From Sphingomonas sp. R-74633 (GTDB taxonomy: Bacteria; Pseudomonadota; Alphaproteobacteria; Sphingomonadales; Sphingomonadaceae): a stretch of 64,000 nucleotides of DNA. The DNA is taken from contig NZ_JACCFG010000004.1 of assembly GCF_013416555.1 (NCBI RefSeq), positions 1 through 64,000 on the forward strand. Reading direction: 5' to 3'. Below are positions 57,014-64,000 of this stretch, one piece after another (positions within the stretch are counted from its first letter, which is position 1; each line of letters begins with the position of its first letter). Both the position numbers and the translations under genes were made by a program. Below the pieces are notes generated by a model. That model saw nothing but the letters and a program-made list of their open reading frames with translations. It made no database searches and was not told where the DNA came from.

Positions 57014-58716
57014 CCGAAGGTGAAGCTGAACGCCTGCACACCGGGATCGAGGAACTCGATCTCGAACAAATGATCGCCCGGGCCGTCGGCCAGCCGGACC
57101 AACTGATAGAGCCGCTGCTCGGTGACGATGCCGTTGCCCGCCGCATCGCTGTCGACGCCATGGCTGGCGCCGGGCGCCTTGCCGTCGATCGTCACGCGGT
57201 AGCGCACCGGCTTGCCGTCGGCGCCCGGGCTGAGGACGAGGTGCAGGTCGCGCGCGTGGAAGCGATAGGCGATGCGCCCACCGGGCTTGGCGAGCATCGC
57301 GTTCTCGCGGCTTACCGTCCAGCTGCCGGTCAGGCCCCAGTCGTTGAGTGCCTTGGGTGCGGCGGTGTAGGCGGTCGGCTGGTTCTTCACGAGCGCGGGC
57401 TGCGAGACCGACCGCTCGGTGCGGAAATAGCCGATATAGGTTTCGGGCGAGCTCTTGTCCTTCTGGCCCGGCGCCTGGATGCCGGTGCCGCCCTTCAGGT
57501 CGAGCTTGCCGCCCAGGTCCATCCCCGGATTGGCTTCGGCGAGCAGGCGGCGGATCACTTCCTCCGACTGGGCATATTCGCCCTCGCCATAATGGTGAAA
57601 GCGCATGCGGCCCTTGGCGTCGATGAAGTAGTGCGCCGGCCAGTAGCTGTTCTTGAACGCGCGCCAGATCTTGAAGTCGTTATCGACCGCGACCGGATAG
57701 GTGATGCCGAGATCGGTCACCGCCTTGCGAACATTGGCGACATCCTTCTCGAAGGCGAATTCGGGGGCGTGGACGCCGATCACGACCAGCCCGTCCTTGG
57801 CGTAGCGCTCGGACCAGGCCTTCACATAGGGAAGCGAGCGCAGGCAGTTGATGCAGCTGTACGTCCAGAAATCGACGAGGACGACCTTGCCCTTGAGCTG
57901 TTCGTTGGTGAGCGGCTTCGAGTTGATCCAGGTCACTGCGCCGTCGAGCGAGGGCGCCGGCCCCTCGTCGCGCAGGCCGCTTTGCGACTTGGGCGGGCCG
58001 GCCATGTTGAACCGGTCGAGCAGGCGCTGCTCGAGGCTGTTCGTACCGGCGAGCGAGGCCTTGGTGAGGAAGCCGGTGTCGAGGCCGAGCGCGATCGCGG
58101 CGACCGCGACCAGCACCAGCGCGCCGATGCCGCGGCGTACCCATTCGCCGGCACCCAAGGACTTCTTCATCGCCTTGAACAGCCGGCCGCCGACGAGCAG
58201 CGCCAGCGCGAGCGAAGTCGCGGCGCCCAGCGCATAAGCGAGCAGCAGGATGCTGGTGCCGACGCTCGCGCCCTGCAGCGCCGCGCCGGTGAGGATCAGG
58301 CCGAGGATCGGGCCGGCGCACGGTGCCCAGAGCAGCCCGGTCGCGACGCCGAGCAGGAGCGAGGCGCCGAAGCCGGTATTCTTGTCCGCCGATTGCGACA
58401 GGCGCGAGCCGAGCCGGACCAAGGGCTGCATCGCCCGGTCGCCGATCGCGGGGAACAGCAGCGTCAGGCCGAACAAGGCGAGCAGGATCAGCGCAATGGC
58501 GCGGCCATATTGGTTCGCCGCCACCGCCCAGCCGCCGCCGACCGCCGCCAGCGTGGCGATGGCCATGAACATCACCGACATGCCGATAAGGATCGGCAGG
58601 CCGTTCGACAGGAAGGGGCGGTCCGCGCGGGCGAAGACGAAGGGGAGCACGGGCAGGATGCAGGGGCTGAGGATGGTCAGCGCGCCGCCGAGATAGGAAA
58701 GCAGGAAGAGGATCAT
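57010..58716 (-). CDS. CcdA-thioredoxin fusion (DipZ-like) protein
   Basis: A 568-residue fusion. The N-terminus is a CcdA-type electron conduit of about six TM segments (ILSPCILPVLPFV and LLWAPCAGPILGL carry the redox cysteines). Residues about 265-400 form a TlpA-like thioredoxin domain with the active site YSCINCLRSLPY. The C-terminal about 150 residues form a beta-rich domain, as in mycobacterial DipZ. It moves electrons from cytoplasmic thioredoxin to the periplasm for disulfide reduction. The ATG at 58716 gives a standard start. Confidence 0.92.
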   Translation of the reverse strand: MILFLLSYLGGALTILSPCILPVLPFVFARADRPFLSNGLPILIGMSVMFMAIATLAAVGGGWAVAANQYGRAIALILLALFGLTLLFPAIGDRAMQPLVRLGSRLSQSADKNTGFGASLLLGVATGLLWAPCAGPILGLILTGAALQGASVGTSILLLAYALGAATSLALALLVGGRLFKAMKKSLGAGEWVRRGIGALVLVAVAAIALGLDTGFLTKASLAGTNSLEQRLLDRFNMAGPPKSQSGLRDEGPAPSLDGAVTWINSKPLTNEQLKGKVVLVDFWTYSCINCLRSLPYVKAWSERYAKDGLVVIGVHAPEFAFEKDVANVRKAVTDLGITYPVAVDNDFKIWRAFKNSYWPAHYFIDAKGRMRFHHYGEGEYAQSEEVIRRLLAEANPGMDLGGKLDLKGGTGIQAPGQKDKSSPETYIGYFRTERSVSQPALVKNQPTAYTAAPKALNDWGLTGSWTVSRENAMLAKPGGRIAYRFHARDLHLVLSPGADGKPVRYRVTIDGKAPGASHGVDSDAAGNGIVTEQRLYQLVRLADGPGDHLFEIEFLDPGVQAFSFTFG

Positions 58717-58796
58717 GCAGGGCCCGCCCGATATGGTTTCAGCGGGTCATATAGGGTCGCGCGGCGCGGGGGAAATGGTTCGCACCTCCCAGCCTT

Positions 58797-58826
58797 AGCC
58801 GGAGCGGGTTGCGGCCCGCTCCGGCT
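58797..58826. terminator. Hairpin between GNAT gene and CcdA-fusion gene
   Basis: A perfect 12-bp stem (58797-58808 / 58815-58826) with a 6-nt loop, 8 nt after the GNAT stop codon on the minus strand. No T-tract follows. Confidence 0.55.
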
Positions 58827-58833
58827 GCATGGC

Positions 58834-59301
58834 CTAGGCCGTGGCGCATCGCCAGCAGAGGACGAGCCCGTCCTCCGCATCGATGCGCTCGCCCACCTGC
58901 ACGAACCCCGCCGCGGCCAGCACCCGCCGGGACGGGAGGTTGTCCGGGCTGGTATCGGCGGTGATCGCCTGCACGCGCGGATCCTCGCGCGCCCAGGCGA
59001 CGATGTCGCGCACCGCCCGGCCGGCAAAGCCGCGGCCCTGCCGGCTTGGCGCGACGCCATAGCCGATGTCGATCACGCCCTCGACTGGCGGACGGGTGAC
59101 GGAGCAAAGCCCCACCACTTCGTCCGCCTCGACAATCAGCCAGGAAGCCGGGGTGAAGTCCGCGGAGATGCGCGCGGCGAGATCGGCCAGCATCCGGAGG
59201 ATTTCGGCCGGCGCGATCGCCGTGTCAGCCAGAGTGAAGTGCCTCGGCGCGTGGCCGAGCAGCAGCGCGGCATAGTCCGCGCCGTTCGTTTCTACGATCA
59301 T
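58834..59301 (-). CDS. GNAT-family N-acetyltransferase
   Basis: A 155-residue acetyltransferase. The acetyl-CoA-binding segment GYGVAPSRQGRGFAGRAVRDIVAWA at about 90-114 is followed by ADTSPDNLPSRRVLAAAGFVQVGERID. The ATG at 59301 is chosen; an upstream frame is open. Substrate unknown. The 260 nt upstream (59302-59561) hold only the terminator of the M23 gene and no gene I can support. Confidence 0.88.
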   Translation of the reverse strand: MIVETNGADYAALLLGHAPRHFTLADTAIAPAEILRMLADLAARISADFTPASWLIVEADEVVGLCSVTRPPVEGVIDIGYGVAPSRQGRGFAGRAVRDIVAWAREDPRVQAITADTSPDNLPSRRVLAAAGFVQVGERIDAEDGLVLCWRCATA

Positions 59302-59502
59302 TGGTGTCTTTCGAAGGAAGCGTGCGCCCAAACGGGGGCACCAGGCCTGCTTCAGCCGATCGGGATCGCGCGCGCTTCGCGCACGTCAACGCTCGGCCGC
59401 GGCAGCGGTCGGAAGCGGACGGTGAGCAAAGGCGTTCTCCTGGTGCGTACGGCCAAGGGCGGCTGCACGTGGCGTCATAGTAGAGCGAGGGCGGCACAAA
59501 TG

Positions 59503-59534
59503 AAAAGGGGGCCGCCTTCGCGGGCGACCCCTCT
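59503..59534 (-). terminator. Terminator of the M23 peptidase gene
   Basis: On the minus strand, AGGGG-CGCC/GGCG-CCCC pairing with one mismatch on each side and a CGCGAA loop is followed by TTTTCATTT. Confidence 0.65.
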
Positions 59535-59561
59535 TCCTCTCCTACGCTCTGAATGCGTGAA

Positions 59562-60755
59562 TTACTTGTTCGTCGCCGGGCCGCCGACGCCGCCCTGAAC
59601 GCGGTCCTGCACGGCGACGAGATACTCGCCGGTCTGCAGGAACGGGATCGGGTTCACCGCCTTGCCGTCGACGCGCACTTCATAATGGAGGTGGCTGCCG
59701 GTCGAGCGGCCGGTCGAGCCCATCAGGCCGATCAACTGGCCGCGCTTCACGCGGGTATTGTCCTCGACGAGGATCTTCGAGAGGTGGCCATAGCGCGTCT
59801 CGATGCCGCGGCCATGGTTGATCTGGACGAGGTTGCCGTAGCCGCCCTGCTTGCCGGCATGGCTGATGACGCCATCGGCAGTCGCGTAGATCGGGGTGCC
59901 GAGCGCGCCGGGGATGTCGACGCCTGCGTGCATCGCTGCGGTGCCGCGGAACGGATCCGAGCGGACACCGAACTGCGAAGTGAAGGTCACGCGATCGACC
60001 GGCTGCATCGACGGGACCGAGATCACCGTCTGCTCGAGCATGTCGAGCTTCTTCCAGGTAACGAACAATGCGCGGAACTGGGCGTCGGCGGCTTCGGCCG
60101 AAGCATCGCTGCTGCCGCTGGCATTGTCGTTGTCGATCGGCTCGTAGGGGCCCCCCATCGCCGGCACCTGCACATAGCGCTCGGGCGAGAGACCCAAGCG
60201 GCGGAGCTCGCCGGCGGTCTGGTTGTAACGGGCTTCGCCGGCGGCGCGGGCCTTGCCGGCCATCGCGACCTGGCGGGCCTCGACCTGCTTCAGCGGCGCG
60301 AGGACTTCGGTGGCGACGGCGCTGGTGCGGCCGGCAGCGTTGGGAAGCGACTGCTCGATCGTCGCGCGGTCACCCTTGCCGGTGAGCGTCGCGCTGATCA
60401 GCGCCTGATGCTGCTCGACCCGCGCGGCCTGAAGGCGGGCGGCCTCCTTAGCGGCGGTGACATCGGCCTGCATCTTCTCGACCTGATCGCGCATCTGGGC
60501 GACCTGTGCCTCGGGCGACGAGGGCGTGCCGGTCACGCCGCTGATCGCGATTGCGCCGACAGCGGCCTGGGCCACGCCATAGGCCGAGAACACGACGGTG
60601 ACGCCCGCGACGCCGGCGAGCAGCGCCTGGGTGCGGCCCGCAACGCTGAAGCGCTTCAGATCGCGACCGTCATGGAAAATGAAATCCCGGGTGGTGAAAA
60701 AAGCACGGAACCGCTTTGCCAGCGTAGCCGTTTTGGTGTTCGACGCCTTAGCCAT
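59562..60755 (-). CDS. M23-family (LytM) metallopeptidase with coiled coil
   Basis: A 397-residue protein. An N-terminal TM segment (about 44-68) anchors it; a coiled coil runs from about 80 to 125. The M23 domain (about 265-375) has zinc ligands in MHAGVDIPG (HxxxD) and HLHYE (HxH). It cleaves peptidoglycan cross-links or activates amidases at septa. It lies 121 nt downstream of the DUF455 gene on the same strand. Confidence 0.93.
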   Translation of the reverse strand: MAKASNTKTATLAKRFRAFFTTRDFIFHDGRDLKRFSVAGRTQALLAGVAGVTVVFSAYGVAQAAVGAIAISGVTGTPSSPEAQVAQMRDQVEKMQADVTAAKEAARLQAARVEQHQALISATLTGKGDRATIEQSLPNAAGRTSAVATEVLAPLKQVEARQVAMAGKARAAGEARYNQTAGELRRLGLSPERYVQVPAMGGPYEPIDNDNASGSSDASAEAADAQFRALFVTWKKLDMLEQTVISVPSMQPVDRVTFTSQFGVRSDPFRGTAAMHAGVDIPGALGTPIYATADGVISHAGKQGGYGNLVQINHGRGIETRYGHLSKILVEDNTRVKRGQLIGLMGSTGRSTGSHLHYEVRVDGKAVNPIPFLQTGEYLVAVQDRVQGGVGGPATNK

Positions 60756-60876
60756 GAGTCCCCGGCCAGTTCATGGAAGCAAGCACCGAACAGCGACCCG
60801 GTTGCCGTACTTCAATTATTCCGTTGTCTCAGAAACAGCCCCTCCGCCTCCGGACGGTGGCTTGTGACCCGAGCAA

Positions 60877-61677
60877 TCACTCCACGGCAAGAGCTTGATA
60901 ATAATCCCGGGACAAACCGGCTGAACTGCGCGCCGAGTCGTTGAACGGTGGCTTAATGAGGCCCCGGTAATAGCGCGTCACGAGTGCCTGCCAGGTCGTT
61001 TCGGGGACAAGCCCCTTTTCGCGACAAGCCGATTCGAACCACACCGTTCCGGCGCTAACGTGCCGTATCTCGTCGTTCAGAATGCGCGTGAGGATGCGGG
61101 CTGTAACTCCATCATTTGCCGATGAAAACCGCTCAACCATCGCCGGTGTGACATCGAGCCCGCGCGCTTCCAGCACCATCGGCACCACCGCCAGCCGGGC
61201 GAGCGCATCGTGCGAAGTCTCGGCCGCGGCGTCCCACAGCCCGTCATGCGCAGGCATCGCGCCGTAGAAGCTGCCGAAGCGTTTCAGCCGCCGATCGAGC
61301 AGCGCGAAGTGCATCGCCTCGTCGCCGCCGACGCGCATCCAGTCATCGGTGAACCCGCGCGGAAACTGCGCACCGAAGCGGCCGGCGACATCGAAGGCGA
61401 GGTCGATCGCGGAGAATTCGATATGAGTGATCGCGTGGATCAGCGCGATCCGGCCGCGCTCGGAACCGCCCTTGCCGCGCCGGGGCATATGGCTGGGGGC
61501 GAGCAACTCGGGCTTGTCCGGGCGCGCGGGCTTGTCGGGCATCGCCACATCGAACTCGAAGGCCAACCGCCCCAGCCGCCAGTCACGTGCGGCGGCACGC
61601 GCGGCCTTGACCTTGTCGGCCGGTGCCGCGGCGGTGAGCACCGCGCGGCAGGCCTGGGCGACGCTGCGCTCGGGCAT
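60877..61677 (-). CDS. DUF455 ferritin-like protein
   Basis: A 266-residue member of the DUF455 family, related to the di-iron ferritin fold of MiaE. Candidate iron ligands: Glu in ITHIEFSAIDLAFD, GGDEAMHF and NDEIRHV. Role unproven; an oxygen-dependent hydroxylase or an oxidative-stress role has been proposed from fold only. It begins 3 nt after the small exported protein gene and shares its transcript. Confidence 0.9.
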   Translation of the reverse strand: MPERSVAQACRAVLTAAAPADKVKAARAAARDWRLGRLAFEFDVAMPDKPARPDKPELLAPSHMPRRGKGGSERGRIALIHAITHIEFSAIDLAFDVAGRFGAQFPRGFTDDWMRVGGDEAMHFALLDRRLKRFGSFYGAMPAHDGLWDAAAETSHDALARLAVVPMVLEARGLDVTPAMVERFSSANDGVTARILTRILNDEIRHVSAGTVWFESACREKGLVPETTWQALVTRYYRGLIKPPFNDSARSSAGLSRDYYQALAVE

Positions 61678-61680
61678 GGC

Positions 61681-62016
61681 CTAGGGCTTCGCCGGTGGCG
61701 CGCAGCTTGCGGGCATCGCCGGCGGCACGGCGTTGCCGAACTGCAGCGGCATCGGGAACCAGTTGCCCCGCCCGCCATCGCCGCGCTTTGCCTTGGGCCA
61801 GTGGAGCTGGCGGACCCAGGTAACCACTGCGTCGTCACGCGCCTTGTCGCCGGTCGAATCGAGGACAAAGGCGTCCACCCTGCCCTCGACATCGATCTTC
61901 GCGCAGACCATCGCCGCGGTGTCCGCGAGCGCGGCCGGGACCGGCGGCAACGCCTGCGCCTGCGCAATCGGCGCGAACAGCAAAGCGGCGGCGGCCGAGA
62001 GCAACCAGCGCAGCAT
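61681..62016 (-). CDS. Small exported protein of unknown function
   Basis: A 111-residue protein with a signal peptide (MLRWLLSAAAALLFAPIAQAQ). The mature part has a TonB_C-like hint (AKIDVEGRVDAFVLDSTGDKARDDAVVTWVRQLHWPKAKRG), i.e. a small alpha/beta unit, and a C-terminal MPASCAPPAKP. The ATG shares one base with the bcp stop (TGATG). Function unknown. Confidence 0.8.
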   Translation of the reverse strand: MLRWLLSAAAALLFAPIAQAQALPPVPAALADTAAMVCAKIDVEGRVDAFVLDSTGDKARDDAVVTWVRQLHWPKAKRGDGGRGNWFPMPLQFGNAVPPAMPASCAPPAKP

Positions 62017-62489
62017 CAGCGGGCCTGCATTTCCTTGATCGATTCGAGCACATCGACCGCATGGCCGGGCACGCGCACACGGCGCCAGGCGCGGAACAGC
62101 TTGCCCTCCTCGTCGAACAGGAAGGTCGAACGATCGATGCCCATGTAGCGCTTGCCGTAGAGCTGTTTCTCCACCCACACGCCGAACGCCTCCATCGCCG
62201 CGCCCGAGGTATCGGTGGCAAGCGGGACGGTCAGGTCATATTTGTTGATGAACTTCTGGTGCTTGATCGGCGGGTCCTTGGAGACCCCGACCACATCGGC
62301 GCCGATCGCCGTGAACTCGGGCAGCAGCGCCGAAAAGTCCTGCGCCTCGCGCGTGCAGCCCGACGTATCGTCCTTGGGATAGAAATAGAGGACGAAGGGC
62401 TTGCCCAGCTTGTCCGCGAGCGCGATCGGCTCGCCCTCGGTCCCGTCGAGCGTGACTGCGGGGATCTTGTCGCCTTCCTCGATTGCCAT
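62016..62489 (-). CDS. bcp: Peroxiredoxin, BCP/PrxQ type, single cysteine
   Basis: A 157-residue thiol peroxidase. Cys45 in DDTSGCTREAQDF is the peroxidatic cysteine. The position of the second cysteine in E. coli BCP (residue 50) is Gln, and no other Cys exists, so it is a 1-Cys enzyme that needs an external thiol. The ATG at 62489 has an excellent GAGGAGG site. It lies 10 nt after glnE and overlaps the next gene by one base. Confidence 0.93.
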   Translation of the reverse strand: MAIEEGDKIPAVTLDGTEGEPIALADKLGKPFVLYFYPKDDTSGCTREAQDFSALLPEFTAIGADVVGVSKDPPIKHQKFINKYDLTVPLATDTSGAAMEAFGVWVEKQLYGKRYMGIDRSTFLFDEEGKLFRAWRRVRVPGHAVDVLESIKEMQAR

Positions 62490-62499
62490 CTGTACCTCC

Positions 62500-64000
62500 T
62501 CAGGCCGAACCACTGACCGCGGCCCAGCAATGGCGGACCTCCTGCCGGGTCTGCTCCAGCTGCGCAACCACCTCGTCCCAGCGCTCGAGCTTGAGCGCGC
62601 GGGCGATCAGCGCCTGGGTGGCGGGGCCCGGCGGCTGTGCGTCGGGCGCGACGAGGCGCATCGTCACCAACAGGCGGGTGAGGAAGTCATGCGCGGGGCG
62701 CATCGTCGGCGGGAGCAGGCCCTCGCGCGCCAGTTCGTCGATCGCCGGGCCCAATCGCGGCTCGAAGCCGGTGCGGTAGACGAGCTGGGTGACGTGCACT
62801 GCGAATTCGAGATCGACGAGCCCGCCGGGCAGCAGCTTGGCATCGAGCGGGCCTTGGGGTGGCTTGTGCGCGGCCATGTCGGCCCGCATCTTCGCCGCCT
62901 CGGCGGGGATGTCGCGCTCCGGCCGCGCGCCGCCCAGCACCTCGTCGATGATCGACTGGACCTTGGCGCGGGCGACAGGCGAGCCATAGACCGGACGGGC
63001 GCGGGTGAGCGCCATATGCTCCCAGGTCCAGGCGTCGCCGCGCTGATATTTTTCGAAGCCCTCGAGCGAGACGACCAGCGGCCCCTGCGCGCCCGAGGGG
63101 CGCAGGCGGGTGTCGACTTCGTAGAGCGGCCCGGCAGGCGTGGGGACCGAGAGCGCGGCGGTGACGCGCTGGCCGAGCCGGTTATAGTACATCACCGCGC
63201 CGAGCGGCTTGGCGCCGTCGCTCTCCGCCGCATAGTCGCCGGTGAACAGGTAGACGAGGTCGAGGTCCGAGGCGTGGGTGAGTGCTTGCCCGCCCATCCG
63301 GCCGAGCGCGAGGATCACCAGCTCGCTCTCGGGCACGATGCCATGGTTGCGCGAGAATTCCGCGACCGTCGCGGCGGCCAGCGTCTCGATCGCCGCCTCG
63401 GCGACGCGGGCATATCCGACCGAGACTTCGAGCGGATCGCTGGCTCCGGCGACGATCTGCGCGCCGAGCGCGAAGCGCTTCTCGTTGACGAAGCGGCGGA
63501 CGAATTCGAGCTGGTACTGATAGTCCGCGTCGGGCTCCCAGGCGCGCATCCCGGCGGCGAGCGCCTCGACATCGGGCACCGGCTCGAGCGCGGTCGCGTC
63601 GATCAGCCCATCGAGCAGTTCGGCGCGGCGGCCAAGCTGTTCGGCAAGCGTCGGAGCCAGCGCGAGGATCTGGCCGAGCAGCTGCGCCAGCCCCGGCTGG
63701 GCTTCGAGCAGGCGAAAGAAGTTGATTGCGCTCGGCAGGCGCGAGAGCATCGCGTCGAAGCGGGTAATCGCGTGGACGGTATCGGGCGCGCGGGCAAAGG
63801 CCTGGATCAACCCCGGCAGCACCGCCTCGAGCGCTTCGCGGGCGGCAGGCGTACGCAGCGCCGCGTAATTGCCGCCGCGCCAGCCCTGGACGATCCGTGC
63901 GGCGGCGACCTGATGCTCGAAGCCGGCCCTGCCCAGCTCAGCCTCCAGCGATTCGGTATCGCTCGGCAGGCGCGGCTCTTCCTCGCCGGCGAGCCCGTCA
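62500..64000 (-). CDS. glnE: Bifunctional glutamine synthetase adenylyltransferase/deadenylase, C-terminal part
   Basis: About 500 C-terminal residues are present; the gene continues past the right edge. It contains the second nucleotidyltransferase domain (ELVILALGRMGGQALTHASDLDLVYLFTGD, metal-binding DLD) and the following helical region (RLRPSGAQGPLVVSLEGFEKY...WTWEHMALTRARPV). GlnE adenylylates and deadenylylates glutamine synthetase under control of PII. bcp starts 10 nt downstream, so this is the apparent head of the operon in the window. Confidence 0.94.
   Translation of the reverse strand, partial: DGLAGEEEPRLPSDTESLEAELGRAGFEHQVAAARIVQGWRGGNYAALRTPAAREALEAVLPGLIQAFARAPDTVHAITRFDAMLSRLPSAINFFRLLEAQPGLAQLLGQILALAPTLAEQLGRRAELLDGLIDATALEPVPDVEALAAGMRAWEPDADYQYQLEFVRRFVNEKRFALGAQIVAGASDPLEVSVGYARVAEAAIETLAAATVAEFSRNHGIVPESELVILALGRMGGQALTHASDLDLVYLFTGDYAAESDGAKPLGAVMYYNRLGQRVTAALSVPTPAGPLYEVDTRLRPSGAQGPLVVSLEGFEKYQRGDAWTWEHMALTRARPVYGSPVARAKVQSIIDEVLGGARPERDIPAEAAKMRADMAAHKPPQGPLDAKLLPGGLVDLEFAVHVTQLVYRTGFEPRLGPAIDELAREGLLPPTMRPAHDFLTRLLVTMRLVAPDAQPPGPATQALIARALKLERWDEVVAQLEQTRQEVRHCWAAVSGSA

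Noticed and set aside
59302..59561. Possible small gene (about 90 residues, minus strand) between the GNAT and M23 genes
   Set aside because: Its frame runs into the GNAT gene in another register, with Arg/Ser/Pro-rich composition and no start signal; the stretch holds only the M23 terminator.

Overview
The window is 64 kb of GC-rich, densely coding DNA from an alphaproteobacterium, almost certainly a member of the Sphingomonadales (Sphingomonas or a close relative). The strongest marker is a serine palmitoyltransferase gene whose catalytic residues line up with the Sphingomonas paucimobilis enzyme at a constant +4 offset, followed by its own acyl carrier protein gene. Large TonB-dependent receptors, a FecI/FecR pair, LptF/LptG and a TorF-type outer-membrane protein agree with this. 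I saw no insertion sequence, integrase, prophage or CRISPR array; it reads as ordinary chromosome.

Region 1 (1-13.2 kb) looks like a catabolic island for an ester or acyl substrate. It holds an acyl-CoA dehydrogenase (cut by the window edge), a TetR regulator, a TonB-dependent receptor, an acyl-CoA synthetase, a lipoprotein, a secreted PHB-depolymerase/feruloyl-esterase-type esterase, an MFS transporter, an ArsR/SdpI-like pair, two cytoplasmic alpha/beta hydrolases around an SCPx-type thiolase, and a second secreted hydrolase. A shared upstream motif ties the receptor, the synthetase and the hydrolase-thiolase operon together, and in two of them it lies at exactly the same distance from the start codon.

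Region 2 (13.2-31.5 kb) is membrane transport and signalling: a TorF-like porin with a structured leader, a SulP transporter coupled to a beta-carbonic anhydrase, an OmpR-type two-component pair whose kinase appears to start at CTG, a FecI-FecR-TonB-receptor operon, and two hybrid histidine kinases. One kinase is a roughly 1,790-residue soluble poly-HAMP protein with exact 276-bp tandem repeats.

Region 3 (31.5-50.9 kb) is mostly housekeeping: a winged-helix protein with two small DUF5985-like membrane proteins, tRNA-Ser(CGA), hspQ, rplU-rpmA, a GNAT and a TetR gene, a third hybrid kinase, spt-acp, a large FAD oxidoreductase, an EamA exporter with its Lrp-type regulator, a domain-shuffled FkbH-like protein with an epimerase and proB, a TonB-C protein, obg, and lptF-lptG.

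Region 4 (50.9-64 kb) has a fatty acid desaturase, an acyltransferase-fold protein, two paralogous small secreted proteins (one with a near-consensus sigma-54 promoter), xth, an A-type Fe-S carrier, a MarR gene divergent from a quinone-oxidoreductase gene with two near-identical operators, a CcdA-thioredoxin fusion, a GNAT gene, and an apparent run glnE-bcp-ORF-DUF455-M23 peptidase. Gene functions are read from family motifs. Regulatory sites are pattern calls, not tested.
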